From Lucifuga dentata (Eukaryota > Chordata > Actinopteri > Ophidiiformes > Bythitidae), in NCBI GenBank assembly GCA_014773175.1, contig VXCM01003177.1, forward strand, positions 1 to 64,000: a stretch of DNA of 64,000 nucleotides, written 5' to 3'. A model generated the notes under the pieces. It did not search any database. It saw nothing but the letters and a program-made list of their open reading frames with translations, and was not told the DNA's origin. How positions within the stretch are numbered: the stretch's first letter is position 1; each line of letters begins with the position of its first letter. Made by a program: the position numbers and the translations under genes. This document shows positions 38,530 through 49,891 of this stretch, one piece after another.

Positions 38530-40029
38530 CAGACGTCAGAAGGGAGTCTTCACCTCGAGTCAAAACAAAACAAAACAAGTCTAAAACATCGTGGACAAAC
38601 TGATATTTGGACACCCACGATGACAGGAAGTTTGACTAAACTCACTGCTGGTTAAAAACGTATACTTGAAGGCAGTTACCGAAGGACTTTCCCGGACTTT
38701 TTCAAGGATTGCAAACTCTAGAGTAGCAGGAGCTTAAGCAGCTAACGTTAAGGTGGCTACCAGGCTAGTTTCAAAGTGAGACGGCTGCGTGCCCCAGACC
38801 TCTGAGACGGCTGAACTTCAACCAATACCGAGGAAATCGCCTTGTGGATTATTTGCTGACACAACGGGGCAAAGATCGGTTGAAATCCCCTCGATCGAGA
38901 GGATTTTGTAGCCGCTTCTTCGAGCATCGTGTGCCGCGGCAGGAGTAGAGAAACATGGCAGATGGTGACATGCGCCTGGCCGCAATGTGGCGGACCGTGC
39001 AGACCTGAAGCAGGCGTTTCTCATCTTTATTTCTCTTCTCTGGCACTTTTCTTCACTCCGACGTTATTAAACCGTTATCAAACTGTCCTCTTTTTGTTTT
39101 CTCGGTCGGCTAATCCAAAATTACTTTTAAGTAGTTGACGCGTGTATAGGCCGGAGAGACGGCAACCAGTGTCTCATTACTGTTTCTACACTTTCTCGGC
39201 AGTTGTGAACAAAACCGTGGCACGGACCTTTGCGCATTTTATCTCTGTTTTTGATTTACCTGGACTGGTTTGTGGTTGCTTTGGGTAATTTGGGAGTAGT
39301 CTGTTGTTGTTTATTGTTTTGTTTTTGTTTTCGCATTTTGAGAGCCACATTGTTTACAATCGGAGACTGACTGAGACGCTGCTCGCTAGCTAATCCCTGT
39401 TTGTATCCTGGATAGGTTTACTGTAAAAAAAAAAAAAAAAAAAAATTAACACATTCTTAAATATTCGACCAATTTGGTACGAAATAGGCTATTTTTTATT
39501 ATTGTTATTTGTAAATTATTTGCTAGTTACATTTTCAGATATTTTTTTCCATTTTATTTGAAGTATATTTTCCCCAATTTTACCCCTTTAACAGATATTT
39601 AGATTTAATTTTAATTTAAAGGAAATACTTTATTTTACAAGCACTTAAATAGTCTGTTAGGTGAACTGAAACGCCTGTACTTTGCAGATCCAGATGTTTT
39701 GGTTTTCATTCTCAATCTTTTACTTTTGTTTTTATTTCGTTAAAACAAAGGGACTTCCATCCCAGCCTGTCATTATTCTACATAATTCAGAAGGTTTATG
39801 ATAGTTACTATTAAGGAGATTATATGGGTTCCCTAATCTTCAATCTGAGGATTAACTGAAACTATTGGTGTATCCAGATTACAGACCACTGTTTGCCCCC
39901 CCAGTGGGTGAATCGCCTTGTTTTTGTGTCCGGAAGTTTGTAAACCCATCATCCACTCTTCATCATTTTACCGTTTTAAAGGTAAATGTTTTAAGTGGTC
40001 CTCTCTGAGTGGAATTACAGTGGGTCACC
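38530..40029 (+). other. foxo4: foxo4 5' leader region
   Basis: CpG-richer DNA (38.5-39.1 kb) followed by AT-rich sequence up to the start codon. It could be one long leader or a first exon plus intron; no donor/acceptor pair stands out enough to choose. It holds an A run (39426-39444) and a second exact FoxO octamer at 39350-39357. Confidence 0.4.
39350..39357 (+). promoter_or_regulatory. FoxO-binding octamer (TTGTTTAC)
   Basis: Second exact FoxO element in the foxo4 upstream/leader region, 673 bases before the start codon. Confidence 0.45.
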
Positions 40030-42675
40030 ATGGAAGAACCATCGGTGCCCCCGATTGACCCAGATTTTGAGCCGCAGAGCAGACCCCGCTCCTGCACGTG
40101 GCCGCTACCCAGACCCGACATCTCCACTGTCAAAAGGGAGGGGGCGGACGGCACGGAGTCCGCCGCCGGGACCCCTCCCGCCGACGAGGACAAGCAGGAG
40201 CCACAGCAAATCACATCCGAGCCCGAGAAAGCTGCGGTGGGTGCCGAGGGTGGGGCGGTGGCCGGAGGGAGCGGAGCCGGTTCGACGCCCCGCAAAGGAT
40301 CGTCCAGGCGCAACGCGTGGGGGAACCAGAGTTACGCGGATCTGATTAGCCAGGCCATCGAGAACTCGCCTGACAAGCGGTTGACCCTGGCACAGATCTA
40401 TGACTGGATGGTGAAAACAGTGCCTTACTTCAGAGACAAAGGCGACAGCAACAGCTCCGCAGGCTGGAAGGTAAAGCAGCTTGCGGGGAGAAGCAGGAAC
40501 GATTTAAAATAGCAGTTCTAATAATTGATTGGTCGTTTCAGTAATTTATGTGTAAAAAATTTGCTGGTTCCATTTGATCAAACTGATGACTTTCAACAGT
40601 AACAATGTGAAGACTTCGGATTGGCCTCTGGATTGTAATGACTGTGATCACTATTGTAACATTTTATACACAGGAATCAGTTAATCAACATAATCACCAG
40701 ACTGATTGATAATATAAGTAATCAGTTGCAGGCCTAAAGTAAAGTTTAGTTTTAAGCACAGGGTAGATTATAATTCTGTCAAAAGCAGTGCCATATGTCA
40801 TAGTTTACAATAGATTTTACACTATATTTATGATAAATTTTACATCAGCAGCACTGAATTTGGAATTGCTCAATAATCAGAGAAACTTCTTTAAATATCA
40901 AAATTTATCACAGCATCTTTTCAGGTGTGAAAAATTACCAGTTAATCTATTCTATCTGTCTACATCTATTTGATCTTCATCACATTAGAATGCATGATGA
41001 TGGGACGTTATAGACTTATTTTAGTGTCACACTTTTATTCTTCATATTCTGCATTTTAATAAACACTTTTTTTTCTTTGTCTCTGTTCTTAGAATTCAAT
41101 TCGCCACAATTTATCACTCCACAACAAATTCTTGAGAGTACACAATGAGTCAACAGGCAAGAGCTCATGGTGGATGCTCAACCCAGAGGGGGGTAAGACT
41201 GGGAAAGCTCCCCGCCGCCGGGCTGCCTCCATGGACAACAGCAGCAAATTGCTGAAGAGTCGCATGAGGGCCAAGCAGACCAAGAAGCAGGCAGGAGCAG
41301 CAAGCCTGGGGGGTGCAGGTGGGGCACTGCAGGGTGATGGCAGCACAGCTTCAGCAGGTGCAGACAGCCCTAACTCGGCCCAGCAGTTTCCTAAATGGGG
41401 TGTCAACAACAGCAGTCCCTCATCCCATGGCAGTCTGGACGATGCCGATATGTGGACCACCTTCCGCCCACGAGCAAGTTCTAATGCTAGCACCCTGAGT
41501 GGCCGACTGTCGCCCATTGCTCCGGGCCAGGAGGAGGATGACAACTTACCTGAGGAAGGGCTGCTGGGTGGCTACAGTGCCAGCAGTTTGCCCCCCACCC
41601 TCACTGAGACCCTCATGGAGGAGCTGGACCTGATCGATGGCCTGACACTGATGACAGGGCAGCAGGGAGGGGCCAGTCCCAGCACAGCCCCTCCAGCACC
41701 ACCCACTCCACTGCCCTCTGCCTCCACCCTGCTTCCTCGTGGCTCCAGCTTCCCTTCCTTTCATCAGCTGCAGCCATCCAGCCTCCCACAGACCCCCACA
41801 CATACTGTGACTCAGCCCTCTGTGTCTCAGTGTGGACCCAGCAACACAGAGCCATCCAGTTTTAGCAACTCCCTTTTCACGCCTATGCCCAGCTCCAGCT
41901 CTCGTGGGAGTGGCCATTACAGCACCCATGTGCCCTCCAGCCTGGAGGCACTCCTCACATCTGATTCCCCCCCTCCAAATGATGTCATCATGGCCCAGAT
42001 GGATCCTCTCATGACCAGTCCTGGAGGGGTGGGCTTGATGGGCCTGGGCACACCTGTGGTGGGCGGACGGGCCAAACCTAACCAGCTGTTGTTGGGTAAA
42101 GGTNCCTGGGCACACCTGTGGTGGGCGGACGGGCCAAACCTAACCAGCTGTTGTTGGGTAAAGGTCTCGAGCCAAACACAGTGGCACCCATGACGCTGCA
42201 GGCTCAGTTGCAGCCACAGCAGCGCCACCTTCACCAGCAGCAGCAGCATCAACAGCCGCAGCAGCAGCAACAACACCAGCATCACTCTCAGATGGGGCTG
42301 GGGATGATCCTCTCAGGCATATCCCAGACCCCTTCACAGCTGTCAACCCTCAAAGTCCAGCATACCCAAGTGCCAGCTGTGGGACCACATCACACAGGGG
42401 CCATCACCTTAGCCAGTTCCAGCGGGAGTCTGCAGGTGATGGGTCAGTTTGGAGCTCCGCCCTCCTTCCCACCCAGTCAGGACCGACTGCCCACAGATTT
42501 GGACATAGAGATGTTCACTGAAAATCTGGATTGTGACGTGGACTACATCATCAACAGTGACCTCATGGATGGAGAGGGCATTGATTTCAACTTTGACCCC
42601 ATACTGCCTGGAGGACAAGGCTACCCAGGCCCGGCCACCACACAGGGCTCTGCCCACAACTGGGTGCCCAGCTAA
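40030..42675 (+). CDS. foxo4: forkhead box O transcription factor, FOXO4 type
   Basis: Exons 40030-40470 and 41093-42675, split by a phase-0 GT-AG intron inside the forkhead domain at GWK|NSIRHN, the position used in all FOXO genes. The ATG at 40030 has a strong context (gtcaccATGG). Without the 62-base artefact at 42104, 1962 bases remain, giving 653 residues. Order: AKT site RPRSCT (Thr23); low-complexity linker; forkhead domain from about residue 93 with RRNAWGNQSYADLISQAIE and SIRHNLSLHNKF; basic NLS with the second AKT site RRRAAS (Ser193); third AKT site RPRASS (Ser277); LEALLTSD (LxxLL type); a Gln/His-rich tract; and the acidic C-terminal activation motif with DLMDGEGIDFNFDP. DADMWTTFRPR and WGNQSYA resemble FOXO4 more than FOXO1, 3 or 6. 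It acts as an insulin/AKT-controlled nuclear activator of stress, cell-cycle and autophagy genes. Confidence 0.95.
42104..42165. other. foxo4: assembly artefact breaking the foxo4 frame
   Basis: One N followed by an exact repeat of the preceding 61 bases (42043-42103 equals 42105-42165). The 62 inserted bases shift the frame by two. Reading on both sides is clean FOXO sequence, so the gene is intact and the break comes from an unmerged contig overlap. Confidence 0.93.
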
Positions 42676-45600
42676 TCTCTCAGCTACGCATACAAAGTTA
42701 GCCAGGTACACTGATTGCTCTCAGGTTCTTTCAGCACACACACACACACAAAAAAAAACCAAAAAACTCTGCACACAATTACACACAGCGATAGGATTTG
42801 TTTTCGAAAATGTCAATAAATTAGGTCAAGTCAAAGCTGATTTTTACTCACTTTCAATTTCACCAGTTCAATACTTCATCAAGATTAATGAACTACGCAG
42901 CAGTGACATTGTGAATTATCATCTCCTCATCTTGTCTTGCAGGAACTCATCCCCAATCAAGATAACCTCACAAAATGACATGACTGGTGCGTTCCTCCTC
43001 CCTGCTGCCTGGAGATCTAGTTTCAAATATTAACTCTCTTGGATTTTTAAAGACAAACCAGACCTCATCCATGACATGTGCCAAGACATGCAGAGGATGG
43101 GGAGGGGATTCACGATACTATGCACATTTTTTGTCCCTTTTTTGAAACTTGCAACATTTTGGCTGCTGGCCATTTTTGTTTTAATTCTTAAACAAATTTT
43201 AAATATACGTAACATTTAGAGTAAAAAGACAAATCAAAAGAAAAAGCTCCCGTCTGCAGGGAGTTGTTATTGCAATTATGTTACACCAGAATTGCTTTAA
43301 GGTGACTATGGTACCCCTGACCTTGATGGTTTTGGTATTGAAGACTCAATGGATTGTTATTTTTCAATAATTGGACAATATTTCATTTGTATACACTTGC
43401 CTGGCATGAAATGTCAGACCAGATGCTGTTTGATCGTCCACATTAAGAATAATGTGCAAAAATGACTCTGCTGCACCAACCTCGATAAGACAAAAAGTTT
43501 ATTTAAAGCAGCTGGTGAAAACTTTGATGCATGGATTTATAACTGTTGGAGGATTGAGACTATTGGATGACCCAAGGTTTCAGATGCTTGACTTAACTTT
43601 GGCTACACATTTTTGATCAACAGTGTACTTGGACTTTGATTTGATGTACTATTATTTCTTTCTCATTTAAGAGAGAGAGAGGGAGAGGATAAAATTTGAT
43701 TTTTTTTTTTTCAATGAAATTTGGTGATTTAACAGTAAGTGGGTTTNGGAGAGGATAAAATTTGATTTTTTTTTTTTCAATGAAATTTGGTGATTTAACA
43801 GTAAGTGGGTTTGTATTTGCAGTCTGGCATTTTGACTTCAATCCAGTGTGTTAAAGTGAGAGGGAGCTCTCTGAATCCCTGATGTGCAGTTAAACTAACA
43901 AAATGAAGAAATGTGATTTGTGAATTTATACATGGGGCATTCAAGGGTAAAACATATTGCCAACAAGTGATTGGTTGGCCAAGTATTATAATGTCTTAGC
44001 AGTATGTCTCCACTGTTAAAGGGTCTACCTGACTTTTCAACCTTTTTTACATTTTCAGAGCACTTAGGTTCCCTGCTGTGTGGCTCAGACACACAAATGG
44101 GGACCCAAAGGAGGAGAATAGATCCACGATAGGTTGTACCATTTCATTAAAAGAGTTTTTAAAAAAGCCGTAAACACGTAATGTACACGTTGCACATATA
44201 CATGACATGCTATGCAGATTTATCAGGAGAACTAAATTAAATCTTGAAGGAAATTTTAAAATCACTTCTTGAAGGGTTTTACTGTTTAACGTTTCCCTGA
44301 TATTTGTAGTGGTGAGGGACGTGGGGCTTCATGTGAAAATATCTTCTTACACGTTACAGTTAATTATACAGTACTAACATTTTTCAAGAAAATAATTAAA
44401 TGTGTGAGAAGTACAAAAAAGAATATATTTGATTATAGTTTTAATATACAATTTAGATGGAGGTAATAAATAAGATAATACATATGAATATATTACTAAT
44501 CAGAAGTTTTGTTTTTTTTTTTTTACATTGGAGAAAGCATTTTCAGATCATTTTTGATAATTTTCTATGTTTTAGTTTTGTAAAGAATGAGATGCATGTA
44601 GATTTTTTTTTTTTTTTTTTTTTTTTTAACGTAACCAAAGGAACACTAATATTTGCATGGCAGTTAGGGAGCGCTTGGGCCTGACACAATATCTGTGTAC
44701 ATACGCTTTGCTAAAGATGCCTGGAACCAGAAATCTGACTTTAAACAACATGGCAGCGGAGGCAAAATCCACCAATACTTGACCATTTTAACTTCAATTC
44801 CCAGTGATTTATTTTTAATTTTTAATTTTTGGCCCGCTCACATAATTACGTGCCCCGCTTGTCGAAATGTTGACTTCTCATCTCAAAACGAGACTAATAC
44901 AACAGTTACCTCTCAGGGTCTTTCAGAGATTAACAGCAGGAAAACAACTCTGCACGATGTAATCAGATATTTCCAAAATATTTATTTTACATATATTTCT
45001 GTTAATACAGACTGGAAACTATCATGTCCTGTTGTTCTGTTATCCTGGAGATATTACCTGTTTAACTGTTGATGCTTGAAGAATTAATCCCAAATTTAAC
45101 TTCCAGTTCATTAAAATATATGCTAGCTCTCCAGCCATGTATATTAATCATGGTCTGCCAATATTGAAAACACTATAGCATGTCAGTCTGTAGCACAATG
45201 GACTCCATGTTGTCATCTTTCCCCTTTAAAATTTGTGTTTTGTGTTAACCTCGACTTTGTATTTAAGTACTTAACTGATGATGTCAATGTTGTTTTTCTT
45301 TAAATCAGAAATACATCCCCCCTATTCATTATTTCACTGTAGCTTTGTGAATATGTTAGCCTCTGAATTGTTTAAGCACTCTTTCTCACAAACGTTTTCC
45401 TTTTGACTGGTGCTAGATGTCATATATGGCATATCTTTGGGTGCATACTAGGGCCTTTGAATTGTCTGGCGACAGCACAAGGATCTTGAATTGGTGTTAA
45501 TATAGTTAGCACACAATCAAGAGCTGTTCTTTTTTTTTTTTTTTTTTTTTAAACATTTTTTACATATCACGATCCCCTAAACTTTTAGAGAAGATCCGGA

Positions 45601-46190
45601 AATGAAAGACCTGTTTGTGCAAATTGCATGATAAGTGAACACTTGTGGCTTCTATCAAAGTAAGGAGGATATGTAATCATGTTAGAAAGTGTTACATGCA
45701 GCAAACCACCCAGTTTTGTTTTTATTTTTTTAATTTCCCTTTTATAATGTCCATCTGGTAGAAAAGACTGCAGCTTACTGGGTCAACATTATGAATGGAC
45801 ATCTCACATAGAATTTGCTGCAACAGATTTTCATGTCTCTATATAGTTTACTGCTGCCACCTAAAAAGGCAGGTGTGGTGTTATTACTTACCTTGTACCT
45901 CCCCTCTATGTAATTGCAACTGTCTATATATTTTTCCTTCAGGTTCCTCCTCTCATTTTATGATAAAGTAGAAATTAGTCACTGTATGTTTGTTTCAAAA
46001 TTAAAACTGCCCCATATGATACAGTATTCTAATATTTGGAAAGGGTTGTTTTTTTTGTTTTTTTTACTTCTTTTTTTTTGTTTGTTTTTTTTTATTGAGG
46101 TGAGTGGGGTGGTCAGGGATTGATCAGTTGTGCATAAGCCAATTATGTTTATTTCATTGATTAATATTGATAGTCTTTCTTTCTCCCCCC
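42676..46190 (+). other. foxo4: foxo4 3' untranslated region (extent uncertain)
   Basis: Follows the foxo4 stop codon. A plausible intron at 42706-42942 (CCAG|GTACAC to TCTTGTCTTGCAG|GAACTC) would fit the non-coding last exon typical of FOXO genes. Several AATAAA signals occur (first near 42813). Also present: an N at 43747 between identical 65-base copies, and T runs at 44604-44627 and 45531-45550. No other gene is recognised. Confidence 0.4.
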
Positions 46191-46310
46191 AAGTCTTTCT
46201 TTAAGTCAAGCATAAATGACAGTTCTGAACAGCAGAAATAAACTTCATTTGTTTAACCCACTTGGTTTGACTCATTGGTTGACACAGAATTTTCAGCACA
46301 ATCAGAATAT
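46191..46310 (+). repeat. direct repeat, copy 1 of 2
   Basis: About 120 bases starting 'aagtctttctttaagtcaag' and including 'cagcagaaataaacttcatt'. It is repeated at 49249-49373 in the same orientation at high similarity (cagcagaaataaacttaatt there). Both copies flank the foxo4/sestrin intergenic region. Confidence 0.8.
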
Positions 46311-46565
46311 GTGGCAGTGGTGTAAGTCCGTCACTGAGGGGCGCTGTTGTCTCAAGAGTGCAACATAACAGCTCACTATTCAATCACAAACAGGAAATAG
46401 TAACTAGCAGATGCAGTACACTCAGTTCAGCAGTGACGAAGTAAAAATCCTTACAGTATTTATGTTGAGCATCTGTACTTTAGTAGAGTGTTTATATTTT
46501 TGTAAACATTTTACTTTACCCCATTAAATATTAATTTGTTATTTTTTTCAGTACAAATTTGTTAC

Positions 46566-47067
46566 TTAAAGGACCATACCAGCCATTTTGCATGATTGAG
46601 CCTGATATGTTCAACTTTCATACACATAAGGTTACTGACAATCATTTCTCAAAGCATACTACTGGAACGGTGAATTGAAAAAATGTTTTTCCTATCTTCC
46701 AGACCGCCATTAGTTTCAGTTAATTCTGGTACACTATTAAAATCATCTTTGAACGTTCTTGGTTTAGGTAATCCATTATCGTGAACACCTATATTCAGGT
46801 TTTTATATTCAGAAGACCTGTGTTTATTGAAAAAGTTAAACGACCATGACTTCATAATTTTGCGTAACTATTAGCAGGTGAAACATCAATTTTTAAGGCA
46901 GGTTTCCACTTGAACATTTGATTTTGAAAGATGAAGAGATTTTGCAAAATATCAGGAAAGCTGAAGTACGGTTTTATCCTTCGGGAAGGTGTTGTCAGTA
47001 ATCTTACGTGTGTGAAAATTTAATATATTAGGTTCAAACATGCAAAATGGACGGTGTGGTCCTTTAA
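46566..47067 (-). mobile_element. TTAA-flanked MITE, copy F
   Basis: Ends TTAAAGGACCATACCAG and CGGTGTGGTCCTTTAA. The interior is in reverse orientation relative to copy A ('tcttccagaccgccattagt'). A block in the middle is missing, so it is 502 bp against about 585. It lies between the convergent foxo4 and sestrin genes. Confidence 0.88.
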
Positions 47068-49891
47068 TAAAAAACAAATTCTTGCAAAGGTAACAGTGCT
47101 TGTTGTGAATTCTCCGTATCCAGAGACAGACTAGCGTCAATGCAGGTCTGTTGTCATGGCTACGCTAACTGCGTACGTTAGTGTCGTAAAATGGCGCATG
47201 TTGACAGACGGGAAGATCGATAAATTCTCTCAGATGACTGCATCAATCTGACGATATATTCATTCAAGATTTTTTCACTACCGAGGGAACTTGATATAAA
47301 GATGATGGAAGTTAGTGTGTCATATTTTGGTTGTTAAATATCAAGTTAATAATTTGATGTTTAGATGATTGTCATAGGTGATAATGGTAATAAATGCTCT
47401 CCAAACAATCTGTGCAAAACAAATTTACGTTTACTTACAATAAAAGTACTTACAATTTTACTTACAATACTTAAGTACATTTATTATCAAAATAATAGTT
47501 TTGATACTTAAGTAAAATTGAAAACGGATTTTTAATTACTTTTATTCAAGGTTTTTTTTTTTTTTTTTTTTNTTTTTTTTTTTTTTTTTTTCTAACGGGC
47601 CAATTTTAACAAAGTCATGTTTAATGAGATATTACTTTTACTCAAGTACAGGTTTCAGCTACTTTACTGCAGTTTTGTATCAACATAAACAATCTAGTGA
47701 GGATAAAAACCTTGATATCACTGAGCATCATAACTATTTTTGTTAATTCTGACCAAATCAAAAATACACTATGATGGCTTAACTCAAGCAAGTTTTAAGT
47801 ATGCATGGTAGTTTTCCCATCATGAAATAATGACAAACAAACTAGAAGACAGAATCAATCTACAAGACACATGTTTGCTTTGGAAATATTTGGTAGTAAA
47901 GTTTATGTGATTTATCTTAAATGGGCTGAAACATGCAAAATAAGAGATCCTGTTGGAGAAATGGTACACAGGACAAGAAAAAACAGCAGACAGCAGTTAA
48001 TTTCATAGAGCATCTTTATAGAAAACATTTCTTCACATTTTCAAAAATGTTTTTTGTCTTTTCATTTGTTTTTGGTTTTTTTCAGTCATTTTTATCTAGC
48101 AAAATTGAACAAATGTCCATCTTTTTGTTTTCATCTCTTGCTAAGTTGCTGGGGTTTGTAGGAGTCATAATAATGTCAGAAATGGTGCTGACCACCACAA
48201 AGGTCTGTGGCGCTACAGTACCCGTTCACGTGGATAAAGCCACCAGTTTGTCCGATGACGATATTTCCCAGCTGTACCTAAAGCCCACATTCAGCCCACA
48301 GCAGACCCATCATTTCAGTTTTAGCCTAAAGGCACCTGTGTTACAGCGCTTTTGCTTTTTTGATATGCACTTCTGTTTCTTTTCTACATCCTGCAGTTCC
48401 TACTGGCTAACCCTAAAGAGGTCACACTTCTACATCCAAGCTGCAGCAGAAAAAGCAGATCTGACCATCAGTCACACCCAAACACAACAAAACAAGACTA
48501 TAGTTTGCAAAACTGTTAACAAGGAGGAAGGGGGGGGAAAAAAGAGTGTTTTAAATAGTTTGCACATTGTTCTGCTTTGCAAACTGTAGCATGGAATTTG
48601 ACTTGCTAATCAGCTCAGCTTCAGGCGAAAACTGCTCAGTGTTTAGAACTCAACAACCCACAGGCAGTGCAGAAATCTACTTCTGAGCCTTTTTCATCTA
48701 TCCAATTTACCACCACAGAGCTGTGAAAGGCTGAGGCTCTTTTTTTTCTTTTTTTTTAACTTCAATCTGCGATTCAGTCTGTAATTTGATCACTGCCAAA
48801 ATACCGTCTCTAGAATGGCTCAGTTGAATCTTCACATACTCAGCTCACTGACCTTGTCAATATTATTACGTTTTCTATCAATTTTTAAATGACATGGTTT
48901 GAATAGCTTTGCAACTGTCACTGCCTGTCAAATTCTTCTTGTCAGCAATGGACTGATAGCAACACCAGGACCAATAATTCACACACACTTATTATCCAGA
49001 TCTGGTTTCTTCAGTCTAAATCTGGGGCTGAAAACAAGAGCAAAGCCTGAACATTTAATAGAGAAACAGTCTGATAACATCTGTGTAATATCATACAACG
49101 GAGAAGAAAGGCGCAAAGACCCACATACTGTGCGTCTCAATTTCTACAAATGAGCTATCTTGATTTATAAATATAAAGTTTTTTTTTTGTTTGTTTTCTT
49201 TACATTTTTAAGTCAATATATGTTTGTTTTGATATGAAAGTTGCCCAAAGTCTTTAAGTCAAACAGAAATGACAGTAAACAGTTCTAAACAGCAGAAATA
49301 AACTTAATTTGTTTAATCCACTTGGTTTAACTCACTGGTTGAAAACAGACTTTTAAACACACACAATCAGAAATATAAAGTTGTTGTTTTTTTGTTTGTT
49401 TTTACATTTTTAAAGTGCTTATTAAAAGAAACTATAGTGATGTGATAACTTCCAGCAGTGTTTGTTCTTGACCAGCAGTAATATGAAATGTTAGGTCATG
49501 CGCTTCATGTCTTCCTCCAACACTGACTAGGATTGTCAAAAAAAAAAAACTAACTAAAGCCTCCTGATGACATTCATTTAACTTGTACAAAAGATTTTTG
49601 TTTTTTAGGGAAAAGCAATACAAAAAGGAACAGTAAACCTCAAATGGAGATGATTGCCCACTGGTGACACGCTGCTACAACGAAGCAGTCTCTGCGTTTC
49701 TCACAGATCGAGTTGAAACACAAAACGGATTTAAAAAAAAAAAAATTAAAACAACTTTTGTGATAATTGCACCTTTGAGAACCAGTCTTTAAAAGTGCCG
49801 CTGTCGTTCCGTTTCACCGTTCCGTTCTCGTGTCTCCTTGCTTGGCCTCTCTGTACTGGTGAAGAATTTGACTTTGCGTCTCCCTGAAAAC
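47068..49891. other. foxo4-sestrin intergenic region and sestrin 3' UTR
   Basis: The upper part should be the 3' UTR of the sestrin (minus strand), but no canonical AATAAA on that strand stands out near the stop, so its end is unknown. A T run with N lies at about 47553-47590. A 218-residue open stretch at 47933-48589 (plus) has no recognisable domain. The second copy of the 120-base direct repeat is at 49249-49373. Confidence 0.4.
49249..49373 (+). repeat. direct repeat, copy 2 of 2
   Basis: Same sequence as 46191-46310 with about a dozen differences and a short insertion. No terminal inverted repeats or target duplications are visible, so it is not an obvious transposon. Confidence 0.8.

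Noticed and set aside
41132..42193. foxo4 as a pseudogene because its frame breaks
   Set aside because: The break coincides exactly with an N and a 61-base copy of flanking sequence, and the frame is clean on both sides.
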